64,000 nt of DNA from NCBI GenBank assembly GCA_036013055.1, contig DASCQM010000002.1:62001-126000 (forward strand), written 5' to 3'. Under the pieces are notes generated by a model, which had not been told where the DNA came from, ran no database searches, and saw only the letters and a program-made list of their open reading frames with translations. The translations under genes and the position numbers were made by a program. Shown one piece after another: positions 1 to 8,883 of this stretch. This stretch comes from SHYR01 sp036013055 (GTDB taxonomy: Bacteria; Chloroflexota; Dehalococcoidia; UBA2979). The first letter of the stretch is position 1; every line of letters starts with the position of its first letter.

Positions 1-2
1 TG

Positions 3-1532
3 CGTGACAGCGAGGAACGCTATCGGGTGCTCGTCGATCGTTCCCAGAACGGCCTGCTACTCGCCGATGAGGACGGCATGATCACCCTCGGCAACGACGC
101 GACCTGCGACATGTTCGGCTACACCCGCGAGCAGTTGGTCGGGCAGCCGATGAGCATCCTCTACCCGCCGGAGCAGCGCGAGCTCCGGGAAACGACGCGG
201 GATCGAATGTTCCGAGACGGGGAATCGCTCTCCGGCATACCAACCGTCCGCGTCAACAGTGATGGTGCCGAGATCGATGTCGCCGTCTCCCTCACCGTGC
301 TGCGGCGCGATGGAGAGCCGTGGGCGACCTTCTCCGAATACCAGGACCTGCGCGGCGAAAAACGGCTACGCGAACAACTGACCCGCTCTCAGAAGCTGGA
401 GGCCATCGGTACGCTCGTCGCCGGCGTCGCCCACGACTTCAACAATCTGCTGACCGTGATCGGCGGCAGCGTTGAGCAGGCGAATCAACGACACGGCGAC
501 TCACCCTGGCTCGATCGCGCATCCGTCGCCACTGCCCGTGCGGGAGACCTCGTCCAACAACTGATGCGATTTTCGACGCGCACCGACGATGGTCGCGCCA
601 TGATCGATGTCCGAGCGCTCGCGGAAGAGACCGCCAGTCTCGTCCGCGAGACTAGTGATCGACGGGTCACGATCGACGTCGAACGATCCGATGCCGCGGC
701 CTTGATCTGGGCCGATCGCGCACAACTGCACCAGCTGCTGATGAACCTGCTGCTTAATGCCAACGACGCCGTCAGCGATCAACTGCGCGACGCCAGCGCC
801 GACGCCGGGTACGAGCCGAATCTGACGCTCACCGTCACGCCGGTCAGCGAGCACCCATCCGAGTTTGAGCGAGCAGTCACCAGCGAAGGCGACGAGTGGG
901 TGGAAATTCGCGTTGCCGACAATGGCACGGGCATGACATCCGACGTGCGCGAGCGGATTTTCGACCCCTTCTTCACGACCAAGGAGACGGACAAGGGGAC
1001 CGGCCTTGGCCTCTCCACGGTCTACGGCGTCGTCAGCGATCACGGCGGCTCGATCAGCGTCAATTCCGCTCCCGGGCAGGGCTCTACATTCATCGTCAGG
1101 CTGCCCGTCCGGGTAGCCGACACACCGGGACAGGACGTCGGGGAACGGCAGGGAAGCACCGACGAGACCACTGACACGGTCGGCCGCGTACTCGTGGTCG
1201 ACGACGAGGTGATCATCGGAGAGATCCTCAACAGCGTGCTCGCCGACGCCGGATACGATGTGGTCGCCGCCGTTGGTGGTCGCCGGGCGCTGACGATCGC
1301 CGGAAGCGAGTCATTCGACCTCGTGCTGCTCGACATCAACATGCCCGGCATCGACGGCTGGCAGGTGCTCGACGAACTACTGCTGAGCCACCCGGGCCTC
1401 CCCGTGATCATGGTCAGTGGCTACGCCCAGCATGCCGAGGCCACACAGCGCGGCGCGCGCGGACTGATCCAGAAGCCGTTCGACAGCTCCGCGCTACTTG
1501 AGGCCGTGAACGAGCACATTCGCGCCCGCTAG
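3..1532 (+). CDS. Hybrid sensor histidine kinase with receiver domain (5' end outside window)
   Basis: Two-component hybrid kinase that autophosphorylates on His and passes phosphate to its own receiver domain. The frame is open to the window edge (RDSEERYRVL before the first Met at 27), so the N-terminus, probably more PAS domains, is missing. Counting from that Met: PAS at about 1-110, an H-box with GVAHDFNN (His near 136), an N-box NLLLNANDAV, G-boxes ADNGTGM and GTGLGLS, then a C-terminal receiver with DD near the start, phospho-acceptor Asp near 436 in LLDINMPGIDGW, then MVSGY and KPF. No membrane segment is visible in this part, so sensing is probably cytoplasmic. It closely resembles the kinase at 38321-42556 in both kinase core and receiver. 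The signal and output partner are unknown. Confidence 0.9.
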   Translation, partial: RDSEERYRVLVDRSQNGLLLADEDGMITLGNDATCDMFGYTREQLVGQPMSILYPPEQRELRETTRDRMFRDGESLSGIPTVRVNSDGAEIDVAVSLTVLRRDGEPWATFSEYQDLRGEKRLREQLTRSQKLEAIGTLVAGVAHDFNNLLTVIGGSVEQANQRHGDSPWLDRASVATARAGDLVQQLMRFSTRTDDGRAMIDVRALAEETASLVRETSDRRVTIDVERSDAAALIWADRAQLHQLLMNLLLNANDAVSDQLRDASADAGYEPNLTLTVTPVSEHPSEFERAVTSEGDEWVEIRVADNGTGMTSDVRERIFDPFFTTKETDKGTGLGLSTVYGVVSDHGGSISVNSAPGQGSTFIVRLPVRVADTPGQDVGERQGSTDETTDTVGRVLVVDDEVIIGEILNSVLADAGYDVVAAVGGRRALTIAGSESFDLVLLDINMPGIDGWQVLDELLLSHPGLPVIMVSGYAQHAEATQRGARGLIQKPFDSSALLEAVNEHIRAR

Positions 1533-1677
1533 CTGGTCGCCGGGCCGACGACGCAGATTCGCCACGCGACGTTCGCTGCGACGCCGTCCGAAAAGTCACT
1601 TTCCCGTCGGGACGTTCGTCACTGTGCGGCTCTTCACTATCGGAAGAGCATCCGTCTTTCTCGGCCTGGAGGGCATC

Positions 1678-3045
1678 ATGGCGCGACAACACAAATTCAT
1701 GCTTGAAGAGTCTCAGCTCCCGAGGCAGTGGTACAACATCGCCGCCGACCTCCAGAACCCACCCTCGCCACCGTTGCACCCCGGAACCGGGGAGCCGATC
1801 GGGCCCGCCGACCTGGCACCGCTCTTCCCCATGTCGATCATTCAGCAAGAGGTCTCAGCCGAGCGCTGGATCGACATCCCGGATCCCGTGCTCGATGTCT
1901 ACGGCACCTACCGCTCCACACCACTCTTCCGCGCCCACCGGCTGGAAGAGGCGCTCGGCACGCCCGCGCACATCTACTACAAGTACGAGGGCGCCAGCCC
2001 CGTCGGCTCGCACAAGGCGAACACCGCAATCCCGCAGGCCTACTACAACCGTGAGGAGGGCGTGACGCGTATCGCCACTGAGACCGGAGCCGGCCAGTGG
2101 GGCACCGCGCTGGCCTACGCCTGCCAGATGTTCGGCATCGAGCTCAAGGTCTACATGGTGAAGGTCTCCTTCGATCAGAAGCCGTACCGCAAGGCGATGA
2201 TGAACGTCTACGGAGCCGATGTGGTCGCGAGCCCGACCGACACGACCGAGGCCGGTCGCGGCATCCTCGCCAACGACCCAACCACCACCGGCTCACTCGG
2301 CATCGCGATCAGCGAAGCCGTCGAGGATGCCGCCACCCGCGAGGACACCCGTTACTCGCTGGGCTCCGTGCTCAACCACGTGCTCATGCACCAGACGATC
2401 ATCGGCCAGGAAGCGATGCTGCAGATGGAGATGGCCGGCGAGCAGCCGGACGTCGTAATCGGCTGCGTCGGCGGTGGTTCGAACTTCGGCGGGCTCGCCT
2501 TCCCCTTCATGCGCGCGCGGCTGACGGAGGGTGCCACGACCCGCTTCGTCGCCACGGAGCCGGACTCCTGCCCGACGCTGACAAAGGGGACGTACACCTA
2601 CGACTTTGGTGACTCCATTGGTCTCGCACCGATGGTCAAGATGGACACGCTCGGGCACACCTTCGTGCCGCCAGCCATCCACGCTGGTGGGCTGCGCTAC
2701 CACGGCATGGCCCCTCTGATCAGCCAGCTCCACCGCGAAGGCCACATCGAGGCCGTTGCGCACCCGCAGCTCAGCGTCTTTGACGCGGCCATGCAGTTCT
2801 CGCAGGCAGAGGGACTCGTCCCCGCGCCAGAGTCGGCGCACGCGATTCGCTCCGCGATCGACGAGGCGCTGGCAGCGAAGGAGGCGGGCGAAGAGCGCGT
2901 GATCCTCTTCAATCTCTCCGGGCACGGCCTGCTCGACCTCGGCGCGTACGAGCAGTACTTCGCTGGTGAGCTTGAGGACTACGAGTACCCGGCCGAGCAG
3001 ATCGAGGAAGCACTGAAGGCGGTGCCGGCGGTCGCGGCACCCTAG
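1678..3045 (+). CDS. trpB: Tryptophan synthase beta-like protein, TrpB2 type
   Basis: PLP enzyme of the TrpB2 family, which condenses indole (or a related acceptor) with serine to give tryptophan. The 455-residue length and extended N-terminus fit TrpB2 rather than the roughly 400-residue TrpB1. Visible features: a PLP lysine in GSHKANTA, a substrate/carboxylate loop ETGAGQWGTALAYA, a glycine-rich phosphate-binding loop GCVGGGSNFGG, and a conserved C-terminal NLSGHG. I chose the ATG at 1678 because GGAGGG lies 4 nt upstream; a GTG at 1624 would add 18 residues unlike the family. No trpA or other trp gene is adjacent, which is common for TrpB2, often a stand-alone indole-salvage enzyme. The family call is firm; the precise physiological role is inferred. 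Confidence 0.9.
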   Translation: MARQHKFMLEESQLPRQWYNIAADLQNPPSPPLHPGTGEPIGPADLAPLFPMSIIQQEVSAERWIDIPDPVLDVYGTYRSTPLFRAHRLEEALGTPAHIYYKYEGASPVGSHKANTAIPQAYYNREEGVTRIATETGAGQWGTALAYACQMFGIELKVYMVKVSFDQKPYRKAMMNVYGADVVASPTDTTEAGRGILANDPTTTGSLGIAISEAVEDAATREDTRYSLGSVLNHVLMHQTIIGQEAMLQMEMAGEQPDVVIGCVGGGSNFGGLAFPFMRARLTEGATTRFVATEPDSCPTLTKGTYTYDFGDSIGLAPMVKMDTLGHTFVPPAIHAGGLRYHGMAPLISQLHREGHIEAVAHPQLSVFDAAMQFSQAEGLVPAPESAHAIRSAIDEALAAKEAGEERVILFNLSGHGLLDLGAYEQYFAGELEDYEYPAEQIEEALKAVPAVAAP

Positions 3046-3070
3046 CCGGCGATTCCCCGGCGGCTGCCCG

Positions 3071-3412
3071 TCAGGCGAGCTGCAACGGGAAGCTGTCGTT
3101 TCCCACGAACTCGATGACGCGGCCTCGGATCGAGGCGGTCTGTAGCATCACGCTCAGTTCGCAGCCCTGGAAGTAGAGCGTGCACTCAAGCGAACCTGCT
3201 GGCATCGGTGGCAGGTTGATCGCCGCAACCAGCGCCCCTGCCCACAGCCCGCTGTTTGAGAAATCGAGCTGATTCACGCCATGGCCGGTCGCCCAGCGCG
3301 CAACCTCGATGATGTCGTCGCGCAGCCAGATAGCGGCGACACCGGACAAATCCGCGTCGGTCACGTTGACGCGCCAGCGCAGTGACGCTTCCGCATCCTC
3401 GATCAACGGCAT
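3071..3412 (-). CDS. Hypothetical protein
   Basis: Uncharacterised protein of about 113 residues if it starts at the ATG at 3412; the frame stays open to 3541, but the extra N-terminus reads through a direct repeat and looks non-coding. The C-terminal half is mixed hydrophobic/polar (for example WLRDDIIEVARWATGHGVN) without transmembrane stretches, signal peptide or metal motif. It converges on trpB with a 25-nt gap and follows the metallophosphoesterase on the same strand. I do not recognise the family, and no good ribosome-binding site is visible, so the start is uncertain. Confidence 0.4.
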   Translation of the reverse strand: MPLIEDAEASLRWRVNVTDADLSGVAAIWLRDDIIEVARWATGHGVNQLDFSNSGLWAGALVAAINLPPMPAGSLECTLYFQGCELSVMLQTASIRGRVIEFVGNDSFPLQLA

Positions 3413-3502
3413 GGCGAGAAGCCCGCGAACCGTTGCGATAACTCTGACTGAGACCTGACCTGCATGAACCCAACGTAGGCAGCACCCCCTCAGAATCCCA
3501 TC

Positions 3503-3539
3503 ACATCCGCGTGACGGCGGCTGACATCCGCGTGACGGC
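3503..3539. repeat. Short direct repeat, 16 bp with 21-bp period
   Basis: ACATCCGCGTGACGGC occurs at 3503-3518 and again exactly at 3524-3539. The 21-bp spacing is two helical turns, so both copies would face the same side of the DNA, as in regulator binding sites. It lies upstream of the minus-strand hypothetical gene and downstream of the metallophosphoesterase. The function is unknown. Confidence 0.55.
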
Positions 3540-3586
3540 AAGCACGACGCGATGCACGGATCACCGAGACCATCGCTGGCGCGGCT

Positions 3587-4315
3587 CTAGCAGTCGACGA
3601 GATCCGGCAACTGGTGGACAGCCGAGACCGTCTGTTCACCGTCGTAGTCGACGACGGCGACCGTACCCGCGCCGACCACCGTTGAGGCGGAACCGCTGTA
3701 CTGCACGGCCGTCGCGCCAATCGCGTGCGCGGCCGGCGCGTGGTGGTGGCCGAGCGCGAGGTAGCTCACGTTGCCCAGCACCTCGGCGTGGCGGTCCAGC
3801 ACGATCGGCGAGCTGAACGGCGACGTGAGCGACCGCGTCAGTTCGCCATGCGCGAGCGCGATGTTCCATGCACCGTCCAGCGGCATCGCGGGCAACCCGC
3901 CGAGCGGATCGTTGGCGCGGGTGTGCTCCAGCATGCCGCGGCCCCAGACGCGGATCCGCCCGTCCGCGACCAGCGCGCTCTCGCCATCGTCCGCCCGCAG
4001 CAGCGTCGAGGATCCGCCGAGCGCGGCGAAGAGGTCGCCGATCGCGTCACCGTCGCGCGGGCTGTATGCGATGTCGTGGTTGCCGGGGATCGCGACCAGC
4101 GGCGCGTCGACCTCGGCGAGCTGCTCGGCGATCCGCGAGACGAATGAGGCGGGCTGGGTGGCGGCGTCGAAGAGATCGCCCGCGAGCAGCACGACGTCCG
4201 CCTGCTGGCAACGCGCGGCGGTCGCAATCATGCCGGCGGTCTCAATGCCGTGCTCGAATTGCACCTCGTGCAGATGCAGGTCGGAGCAATGCAGCGCACG
4301 CAGCGAGGCCGCCAC
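3587..4315 (-). CDS. Calcineurin-like metallophosphoesterase (SbcD/Mre11-like fold)
   Basis: Two-metal phosphoesterase of 242 residues with the family motifs in order: CSDLHLH (DxH) at about residue 10, AGDLFD (GDxxD) near 46, GNHD near 78, AHGE near 154 and GHHHAP near 189. These supply the ligands for a dinuclear Mn/Fe centre. The length matches the catalytic domain of SbcD/YfcE-type enzymes without the SbcD capping domain, and no sbcC-like ATPase is adjacent, so it is probably a stand-alone phosphodiesterase or phosphatase. The best start is a GTG at 4315, preceded only by a weak TGAGG. The substrate cannot be read from the sequence. Confidence 0.8.
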   Translation of the reverse strand: MAASLRALHCSDLHLHEVQFEHGIETAGMIATAARCQQADVVLLAGDLFDAATQPASFVSRIAEQLAEVDAPLVAIPGNHDIAYSPRDGDAIGDLFAALGGSSTLLRADDGESALVADGRIRVWGRGMLEHTRANDPLGGLPAMPLDGAWNIALAHGELTRSLTSPFSSPIVLDRHAEVLGNVSYLALGHHHAPAAHAIGATAVQYSGSASTVVGAGTVAVVDYDGEQTVSAVHQLPDLVDC

Positions 4316-4408
4316 CTCAGCAGCCGCGCCCGTGCATCCAGGGCGGCGTCAGACCGCAGCGTGCGAGCCGCGGCGCGGTGGACGCTCGTTGCAGGCGGAT
4401 GCCGGCGA

Positions 4409-4828
4409 TCAGGCGGGAACCGGCTCGCGGGCGGTGAGGTTGAGCTTCGTCGTGATTTCGACGTTACCGAGGGTGTTGCAGATCGGGCACGTGCAGGCCA
4501 GCGCCTCAAGCTCGTCGCGGTGGTCGAGCAGCGACGCATCCTCGACCTCGACGTCGATATCGATGTCGATCTTCACGACGCGGGCGGGGTTCGGCACCAT
4601 CTCGGCGTCGAGCGTGGCCTCGGCGCGGCCGACCGCTACGTCCGTCAGCAGCGGCTGGTTGAGCAGCGCGCCGAGCGTGCAGTTGCCGAGTGCGAGCAGC
4701 AACAATTCGGTCGACGAATACCCGATCGGGCCGTCGTCCAGCTTCGTGCGGACGTTGACGAAGGAACGCCCGCGCGACGTGAACACAATGCGCTCACGGT
4801 CCTGGTAATCGGCATGCATCGTGGCCAT
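4409..4828 (-). CDS. OsmC/Ohr-family peroxiredoxin-like protein
   Basis: OsmC-fold protein of 139 residues; members are thiol peroxidases that reduce organic hydroperoxides. Both redox-cysteine regions are present: GNCTLGALLN in the first half and ACTCPICNTL near the C-terminus, the second with extra cysteines. The ATG at 4828 was chosen because a purine-rich CGGGAGACG stretch precedes it and the family's beta-rich N-terminus (ADYQDRERIVFTSRG) starts there; the frame upstream runs antisense through lutC and is not coding. It is divergent from lutC with a 129-bp shared intergenic region. The exact OsmC subfamily (OsmC, Ohr or YhfA) is not resolved. Confidence 0.8.
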   Translation of the reverse strand: MATMHADYQDRERIVFTSRGRSFVNVRTKLDDGPIGYSSTELLLLALGNCTLGALLNQPLLTDVAVGRAEATLDAEMVPNPARVVKIDIDIDVEVEDASLLDHRDELEALACTCPICNTLGNVEITTKLNLTAREPVPA

Positions 4829-4944
4829 CAACGTCTCCCGCTGGCTGTGTGATCGGTATTGACGAGAATCATACTCGCCTTTGTGGTGATAGCGAGACGG
4901 CCCGGCCGCGCTTCCGCGATCTGACGCCAGCGAGGGCGGGGCGC

Positions 4945-4950
4945 TACAGT
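4945..4950 (+). promoter_or_regulatory. -10 box of leaderless lutC promoter
   Basis: TACAGT ends 7 nt before the lutC ATG, with CTGACG at 4921-4926 as a possible -35 element (18-nt spacer) and no Shine-Dalgarno sequence. Transcription would begin at or next to the start codon. Confidence 0.55.
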
Positions 4951-4957
4951 CCCTGCG

Positions 4958-5485
4958 ATGGACACCACCCTCGACCGCTTCCGCGCCCACAGCGACGAAT
5001 CTCGCTCCGTCGTGCATGAGTACGCCGGCTGGGACGAGGTCGCGGCTCTGGCACTGACGCTGGCTGGCCCCGACCGCGTGGCGATCGCGCCCTCGCTTGC
5101 TACCGACGAGCCACAACTGCTGGAGCCGCTTGGCGATCACGCGCTCGTGCCGACGACCGACGACCCGGTCGCGCAAGTCGCAGACATCGCCGTCGGCATC
5201 GTGCGCGGCGAGCTGGCGGTCGCCGAGACCGGCTCCGTGCTGATCTCGGCACACGCGCTCGCGGACCGCTCCGTCTCGATGCTCGCGCGCACCGTCGTGC
5301 AGGTCGTGGACCGCGATCGCTTCGTCGAGCGGCTCGACGACGTCGCGCGCTGGCTCTCGACGCAGGGGCGCGGCCCCGGCTACGCCTCGCTCGTCACCGG
5401 CCCGTCTCGCACGGCCGACATCGAGCGCTCGCTGACGATCGGCGTGCAGGGCCCCGGCGACGTGCATGTGGTCGCGCTCGGATGA
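4958..5485 (+). CDS. lutC: Lactate utilization protein C (LUD domain)
   Basis: LUD-domain protein of 175 residues, subunit C of the LutABC L-lactate dehydrogenase complex, which oxidises lactate to pyruvate. The LUD core is clear: AVAETGSVLIS in the middle and the family-typical end TGPSRTADIERSLTIGVQGP. The length is at the short end for LutC (about 200-240). It overlaps the next gene by ATGA (5482-5485), so translation of lutC and lutBA is probably coupled. The start follows a leaderless-type -10 box. The partner subunits are supplied by the neighbouring fused gene. Confidence 0.88.
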   Translation: MDTTLDRFRAHSDESRSVVHEYAGWDEVAALALTLAGPDRVAIAPSLATDEPQLLEPLGDHALVPTTDDPVAQVADIAVGIVRGELAVAETGSVLISAHALADRSVSMLARTVVQVVDRDRFVERLDDVARWLSTQGRGPGYASLVTGPSRTADIERSLTIGVQGPGDVHVVALG

Positions 5486-7665
5486 AGCCCTTCGCGGATC
5501 GCTACCGGGCCGCGCTGGTCGACGAGAACGTCTCCTCCGGGCTACTCGACTTCCAGCGCTCGTGGCGCGAGACCCGCGACGGTCGCTTCGCCGAACTGGA
5601 GGCAGACACCGGCTACGCGTTCACCGCACTGCGCGATCAGCTCGCCGCTGCCAAGGACGCCGTGGTCGGTGACCTCGACGGCAGCATCAGCACCTTCCGC
5701 GAGGCGGCGGAGGCCGCTGGGGCGACCGTCGTCGAGGTCGCGACCGCCGAAGAGGCGAACGCCTACATCGCCAGCCTCTGTCACGAGCGCGGCATCGAAC
5801 TTGCGGTCAAAGGCAAGTCGATGACGTCCGAGGAGACCGAGCTCAACGACGCCCTCGCCGCAGCAGGCATCGAGGCAGTCGAGACCGACCTCGGCGAGTG
5901 GATCCTGCAGCTCGACGGCGACCGACCGAGCCACCTCGTAATGCCGGCGATCCACCTCAGACGTCAGCAGGTGGCCGCGCTGCTCGGACGCGTGCTCGGC
6001 CGCGAGTTCGACGGCGACGACATCCCGGCGATGGTGCAGAGCGCGCGCACGGCGCTGCGCGAACGCTTCCTCGCGGCCGGGATGGGCATCACCGGCGGCA
6101 ACGCGCTGATCGCCGAGTCCGGGTCGATCATGCTCGTCACAAACGAGGGCAACGGGCAGCTCAGTCTCAGCCTGCCCCCGCTGCACGTCGCGATCGTCGG
6201 CGTCGAGAAGATCGTGCCCGACTTCGAGACGGCGATCGCGCAGGTACGCCTCCTCGCGCGCTCCGCGACCGGACAGTCGATCAGCACCTACACGACATTC
6301 ATCACCGGACCGACGCCCGGCCACGAGCTTCATATCGTGCTGCTCGACAACGGCCGACGTGCGATGGCCGCCGACCCCGAATTCAGCGCCGCCCTGCGCT
6401 GCATCCGATGTGGCGGGTGCGCCAACGTCTGCCCGCCCTACCAGGTCGTCGGCGGGCAGGCCTTCGGCCACATTTACACCGGCCCGATCGGACTCGTCGC
6501 CACCCCCTTCCACCACGGCATCGAGGCGGCGGCGGGGCCGCAGTCGCTCTGCCTCTCCTGCGGTGCCTGCGCCACCGTCTGCCCGGTCGCGATCCCGCTA
6601 GCGCGCCAGATCATCGCCGTGCGCCAGCGCGTCGCCGACGCCGCGCCGGTGCGAGGACTGACGCGGCTCGCGCTGCGCGCCTACGCCTCGCGGCGCATCG
6701 TCGACGTGGCAGATCGCACGCTTGCGCTGCTCACGACGCCGTGGCGACGCGGGCGCTTCACGCGCCTGCCCTCGCTCGCCCCGCTCCGCCGCCACCTCGG
6801 CTGGCGCACGCCGCCGGCGGTTCCGCTACGCCCCGCGCGGGCGCGCCCCGAACTGCACGCGCACCAGCCGACGCTCGCACCCACGGAGGCCAGCGGCCGT
6901 CGCGTCACGCTCTTCTTGCAGTGCATCACCGACCGCCTCGCGCCCGAGATCGCCATCGCGACCGCCGCCCTGCTGCGCGCGGCTGGTTGCGAGGTCGTCG
7001 TGCCCGACGACCAGCACTGCTGCGGCCTGCCGGCTTTCGACGCCGGCGACCGACGCAGCGCGGCGCAGATGGCGCGGCAGACGATCGCGACGCTCGAGAG
7101 CGCGGGCGACATCGTCACGCCGGCAACCAGTTGCCTGATCGCGATGCTGCGCGACTACGACAAGATCCTGCGCGACGACCCCGCATGGCAGGAGCGCGGC
7201 CGTCGAGTCGCCGAGCGTGTCTACGACGTCACCGCATACCTCGCAGGTCCGGCACACTTCGCCGATGGCGCGCTCGCGACCGCGGACGGCCAGCCGTCGC
7301 TCCCGCCGGTCGCCGTACACCGCTTCTGCCAGGCGACGAACGAACTGGATCGCAGCGACGCCGTGGAACAACTCGTCGCGCGGCTCTGCGACGTCGATGT
7401 CGTGCCGCTCAGCGAGACTGCGGTCTGTTGCGGCTTCGGAGGATCAACCTCCGCGCTCGCGCCGGAGATGAGCGAGGGCGTCGTCGCACGCAAGCTCGCG
7501 AACGTCGCGGCGACCGGCGTGCGCTACCTGCTCACCGACAACCCCGGCTGCATCCTGCATCTGCGCGGCGCGGCGGACGCCGCCGGACTCGATCTGCAGG
7601 TTCTGCACGTCGCCGAGTACCTGCAGGCGCGCCTCCCTCGCCCGCTCGACGACCCGCGGGACTAG
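5482..7665 (+). CDS. lutB: Fused LutB-LutA iron-sulfur lactate oxidation protein
   Basis: Single 727-residue protein joining the LutB and LutA subunits of the iron-sulfur lactate dehydrogenase. Residues 1-290 form the LutB LUD domain (VKGKSMTSEE, TGGNALIAESGS). Residues about 306-370 carry two 4Fe-4S clusters (CIRCGGCANVCPP and CLSCGACATVCPV). After a basic, proline/arginine-rich linker, residues about 470-720 form LutA with two cysteine-rich CCG domains (HCCGLPAFDAG near 511; CCGFGGSTSALAPEMS near 648) and NPGC near 690. In most bacteria LutA (about 240 residues) and LutB (about 475) are separate. Here the order is lutC then lutBA with a 4-nt overlap. It is cytoplasmic or membrane-peripheral, with electrons probably passing to menaquinone. 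Confidence 0.9.
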   Translation: MKPFADRYRAALVDENVSSGLLDFQRSWRETRDGRFAELEADTGYAFTALRDQLAAAKDAVVGDLDGSISTFREAAEAAGATVVEVATAEEANAYIASLCHERGIELAVKGKSMTSEETELNDALAAAGIEAVETDLGEWILQLDGDRPSHLVMPAIHLRRQQVAALLGRVLGREFDGDDIPAMVQSARTALRERFLAAGMGITGGNALIAESGSIMLVTNEGNGQLSLSLPPLHVAIVGVEKIVPDFETAIAQVRLLARSATGQSISTYTTFITGPTPGHELHIVLLDNGRRAMAADPEFSAALRCIRCGGCANVCPPYQVVGGQAFGHIYTGPIGLVATPFHHGIEAAAGPQSLCLSCGACATVCPVAIPLARQIIAVRQRVADAAPVRGLTRLALRAYASRRIVDVADRTLALLTTPWRRGRFTRLPSLAPLRRHLGWRTPPAVPLRPARARPELHAHQPTLAPTEASGRRVTLFLQCITDRLAPEIAIATAALLRAAGCEVVVPDDQHCCGLPAFDAGDRRSAAQMARQTIATLESAGDIVTPATSCLIAMLRDYDKILRDDPAWQERGRRVAERVYDVTAYLAGPAHFADGALATADGQPSLPPVAVHRFCQATNELDRSDAVEQLVARLCDVDVVPLSETAVCCGFGGSTSALAPEMSEGVVARKLANVAATGVRYLLTDNPGCILHLRGAADAAGLDLQVLHVAEYLQARLPRPLDDPRD

Positions 7666-7673
7666 GGGGCGAC

Positions 7674-8093
7674 ATGCTGGCGGACGGGACGGTCGTGAAG
7701 GTGCACTATCGCGGCACGCTCGACGATGGCTCGGTCTTCGACTCATCCGACGGGCAGCGCCCCCGGACCTTTGTGCTCGGGCGCGGACAGTTGATCCCCG
7801 ACTTCGAGCGCGCCCTGCTCACCATGCAGCCGGGCGAGGTGATCGACGTGCGCATCGACATCGAAGGTGCCTACGGGCCGCATCGGGAGGACCGCACCTA
7901 CCGCGTGCCATTGGCAGATGCGCCGGAGGGCCTGACCGTCGGCCAGGAGGTGCAGCTTGCCGGTGGTGCGCCCGGTCGCGTCACGGCGATCGACGGCGAC
8001 ACCGCGACGCTCGACGCCAATCACCCGCTCGCCGGGCAGCCACTCAACTTCCACATCGAACTGATCGAGGCGACCCCGCCGGACACCGGGTAG
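7674..8093 (+). CDS. FKBP-type peptidyl-prolyl cis-trans isomerase (SlyD-like)
   Basis: Prolyl isomerase of 139 residues. The FKBP core is clear at the N-terminus (VKVHYRGTLDDGSVFDSSDG, then FVLGRGQLIPDFERALLTM) and the insert-in-flap domain follows (VPLADAPEGLTVGQEVQL ... ANHPLAGQPLNFHIEL), as in SlyD/FkpA-like chaperone isomerases. No histidine-rich metal-binding tail is present, so it resembles short SlyD variants. The start is the ATG at 7674, 8 nt after the lutBA stop and preceded by AGGGGGCG. The position suggests co-transcription with lutC-lutBA, though a functional link is only inferred. Confidence 0.88.
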   Translation: MLADGTVVKVHYRGTLDDGSVFDSSDGQRPRTFVLGRGQLIPDFERALLTMQPGEVIDVRIDIEGAYGPHREDRTYRVPLADAPEGLTVGQEVQLAGGAPGRVTAIDGDTATLDANHPLAGQPLNFHIELIEATPPDTG

Positions 8094-8130
8094 CGGAACA
8101 GCGACAGCGACCGGTGGCGCGGTTAGCGCG

Positions 8131-8883
8131 CTAGCTGGACCAGTAGTTGCCACCCCAGACGAAGTCCAGGACGCGCTTCCATGCGTCCTCGGCGGCATCG
8201 GGGTGCTCCTCGTAGTGGCGGTCGAAGAACGAGTGGGGAGCCCCGGGGTAGGTCACGAGCTTGTGCTCGATGCCCACCTTCGTCAGCGCCTCGTCGAACT
8301 TCGCGACCTCCTCGGCCGGGATGCCCTGGTCGGCCCCGCCGAGCAGCCCGAGTAGCGGGATGCCGAAATCCTGCACCCGGTCGATCACCGCCGGCGTCCC
8401 GTCGCGCTGCTCGCGCGTCGGGTGCCCGTAGAGGCCGACGACGCCAGAGAGCCCCTCGACGGTCTCGGCCATGATCCAGGAGTTCCCGCCGCCGAAGCAG
8501 AACCCCATCGTGAAGATGTTGCGTTCCGCCTGCCCCTCGACGCCGCGCAACTGCTCGACGCATGTGCGCACGTCGGCGGAGATGCCGTCGACGGTGCACA
8601 GCGGCACGTGATCCATGTAGGGGAACTCGTCGTCCCGCCTGCCGACACCGGCGCTGCGACCGAAGTAGTCGAACGCGATCGCGTCGTAGCCCTGCCGCGC
8701 GAAGCGCGAGGCGAGGTCCTCGTAGAACTGGTGCAGCCCGCGAACGTCCGGGAGGATCACCACCGCAGGGCCCTGCGGATCAACGGCGCGGGCGATTGTG
8801 GCGGCGAAGCGATTGCCGTCAGCGGCAACCAGCTCCAGATCCTCTGTCGTGATCTCGTGGGTCCCGCCGTCTGAATCAGCCAT
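8131..8883 (-). CDS. Dienelactone hydrolase family protein
   Basis: Alpha/beta hydrolase of 250 residues with the dienelactone hydrolase signature: a cysteine nucleophile in GFCFGGGNSW, a strand and loop VILPDVRGLHQFYEDLA, and a catalytic histidine in GAPHSFFDRHYEE near the C-terminus, with an Asp in LLGGADQGIP. The family opens lactone rings in aromatic degradation, but many members have other esterase roles. The start at 8883 is supported by AAGGAG 7 nt upstream; an ATG six bases earlier is too close to that site. It converges with the FKBP gene, leaving a 37-nt gap. Confidence 0.82.
   Translation of the reverse strand: MADSDGGTHEITTEDLELVAADGNRFAATIARAVDPQGPAVVILPDVRGLHQFYEDLASRFARQGYDAIAFDYFGRSAGVGRRDDEFPYMDHVPLCTVDGISADVRTCVEQLRGVEGQAERNIFTMGFCFGGGNSWIMAETVEGLSGVVGLYGHPTREQRDGTPAVIDRVQDFGIPLLGLLGGADQGIPAEEVAKFDEALTKVGIEHKLVTYPGAPHSFFDRHYEEHPDAAEDAWKRVLDFVWGGNYWSS

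Noticed and set aside
4829..5467. Long N-terminal extension of the OsmC-like protein
   Set aside because: Antisense to lutC; the conserved domain begins at ATG 4828.
5898..7673. Upstream extension of the FKBP frame across lutBA
   Set aside because: Arg-rich out-of-frame reading; the FKBP starts at ATG 7674 with a ribosome-binding site.
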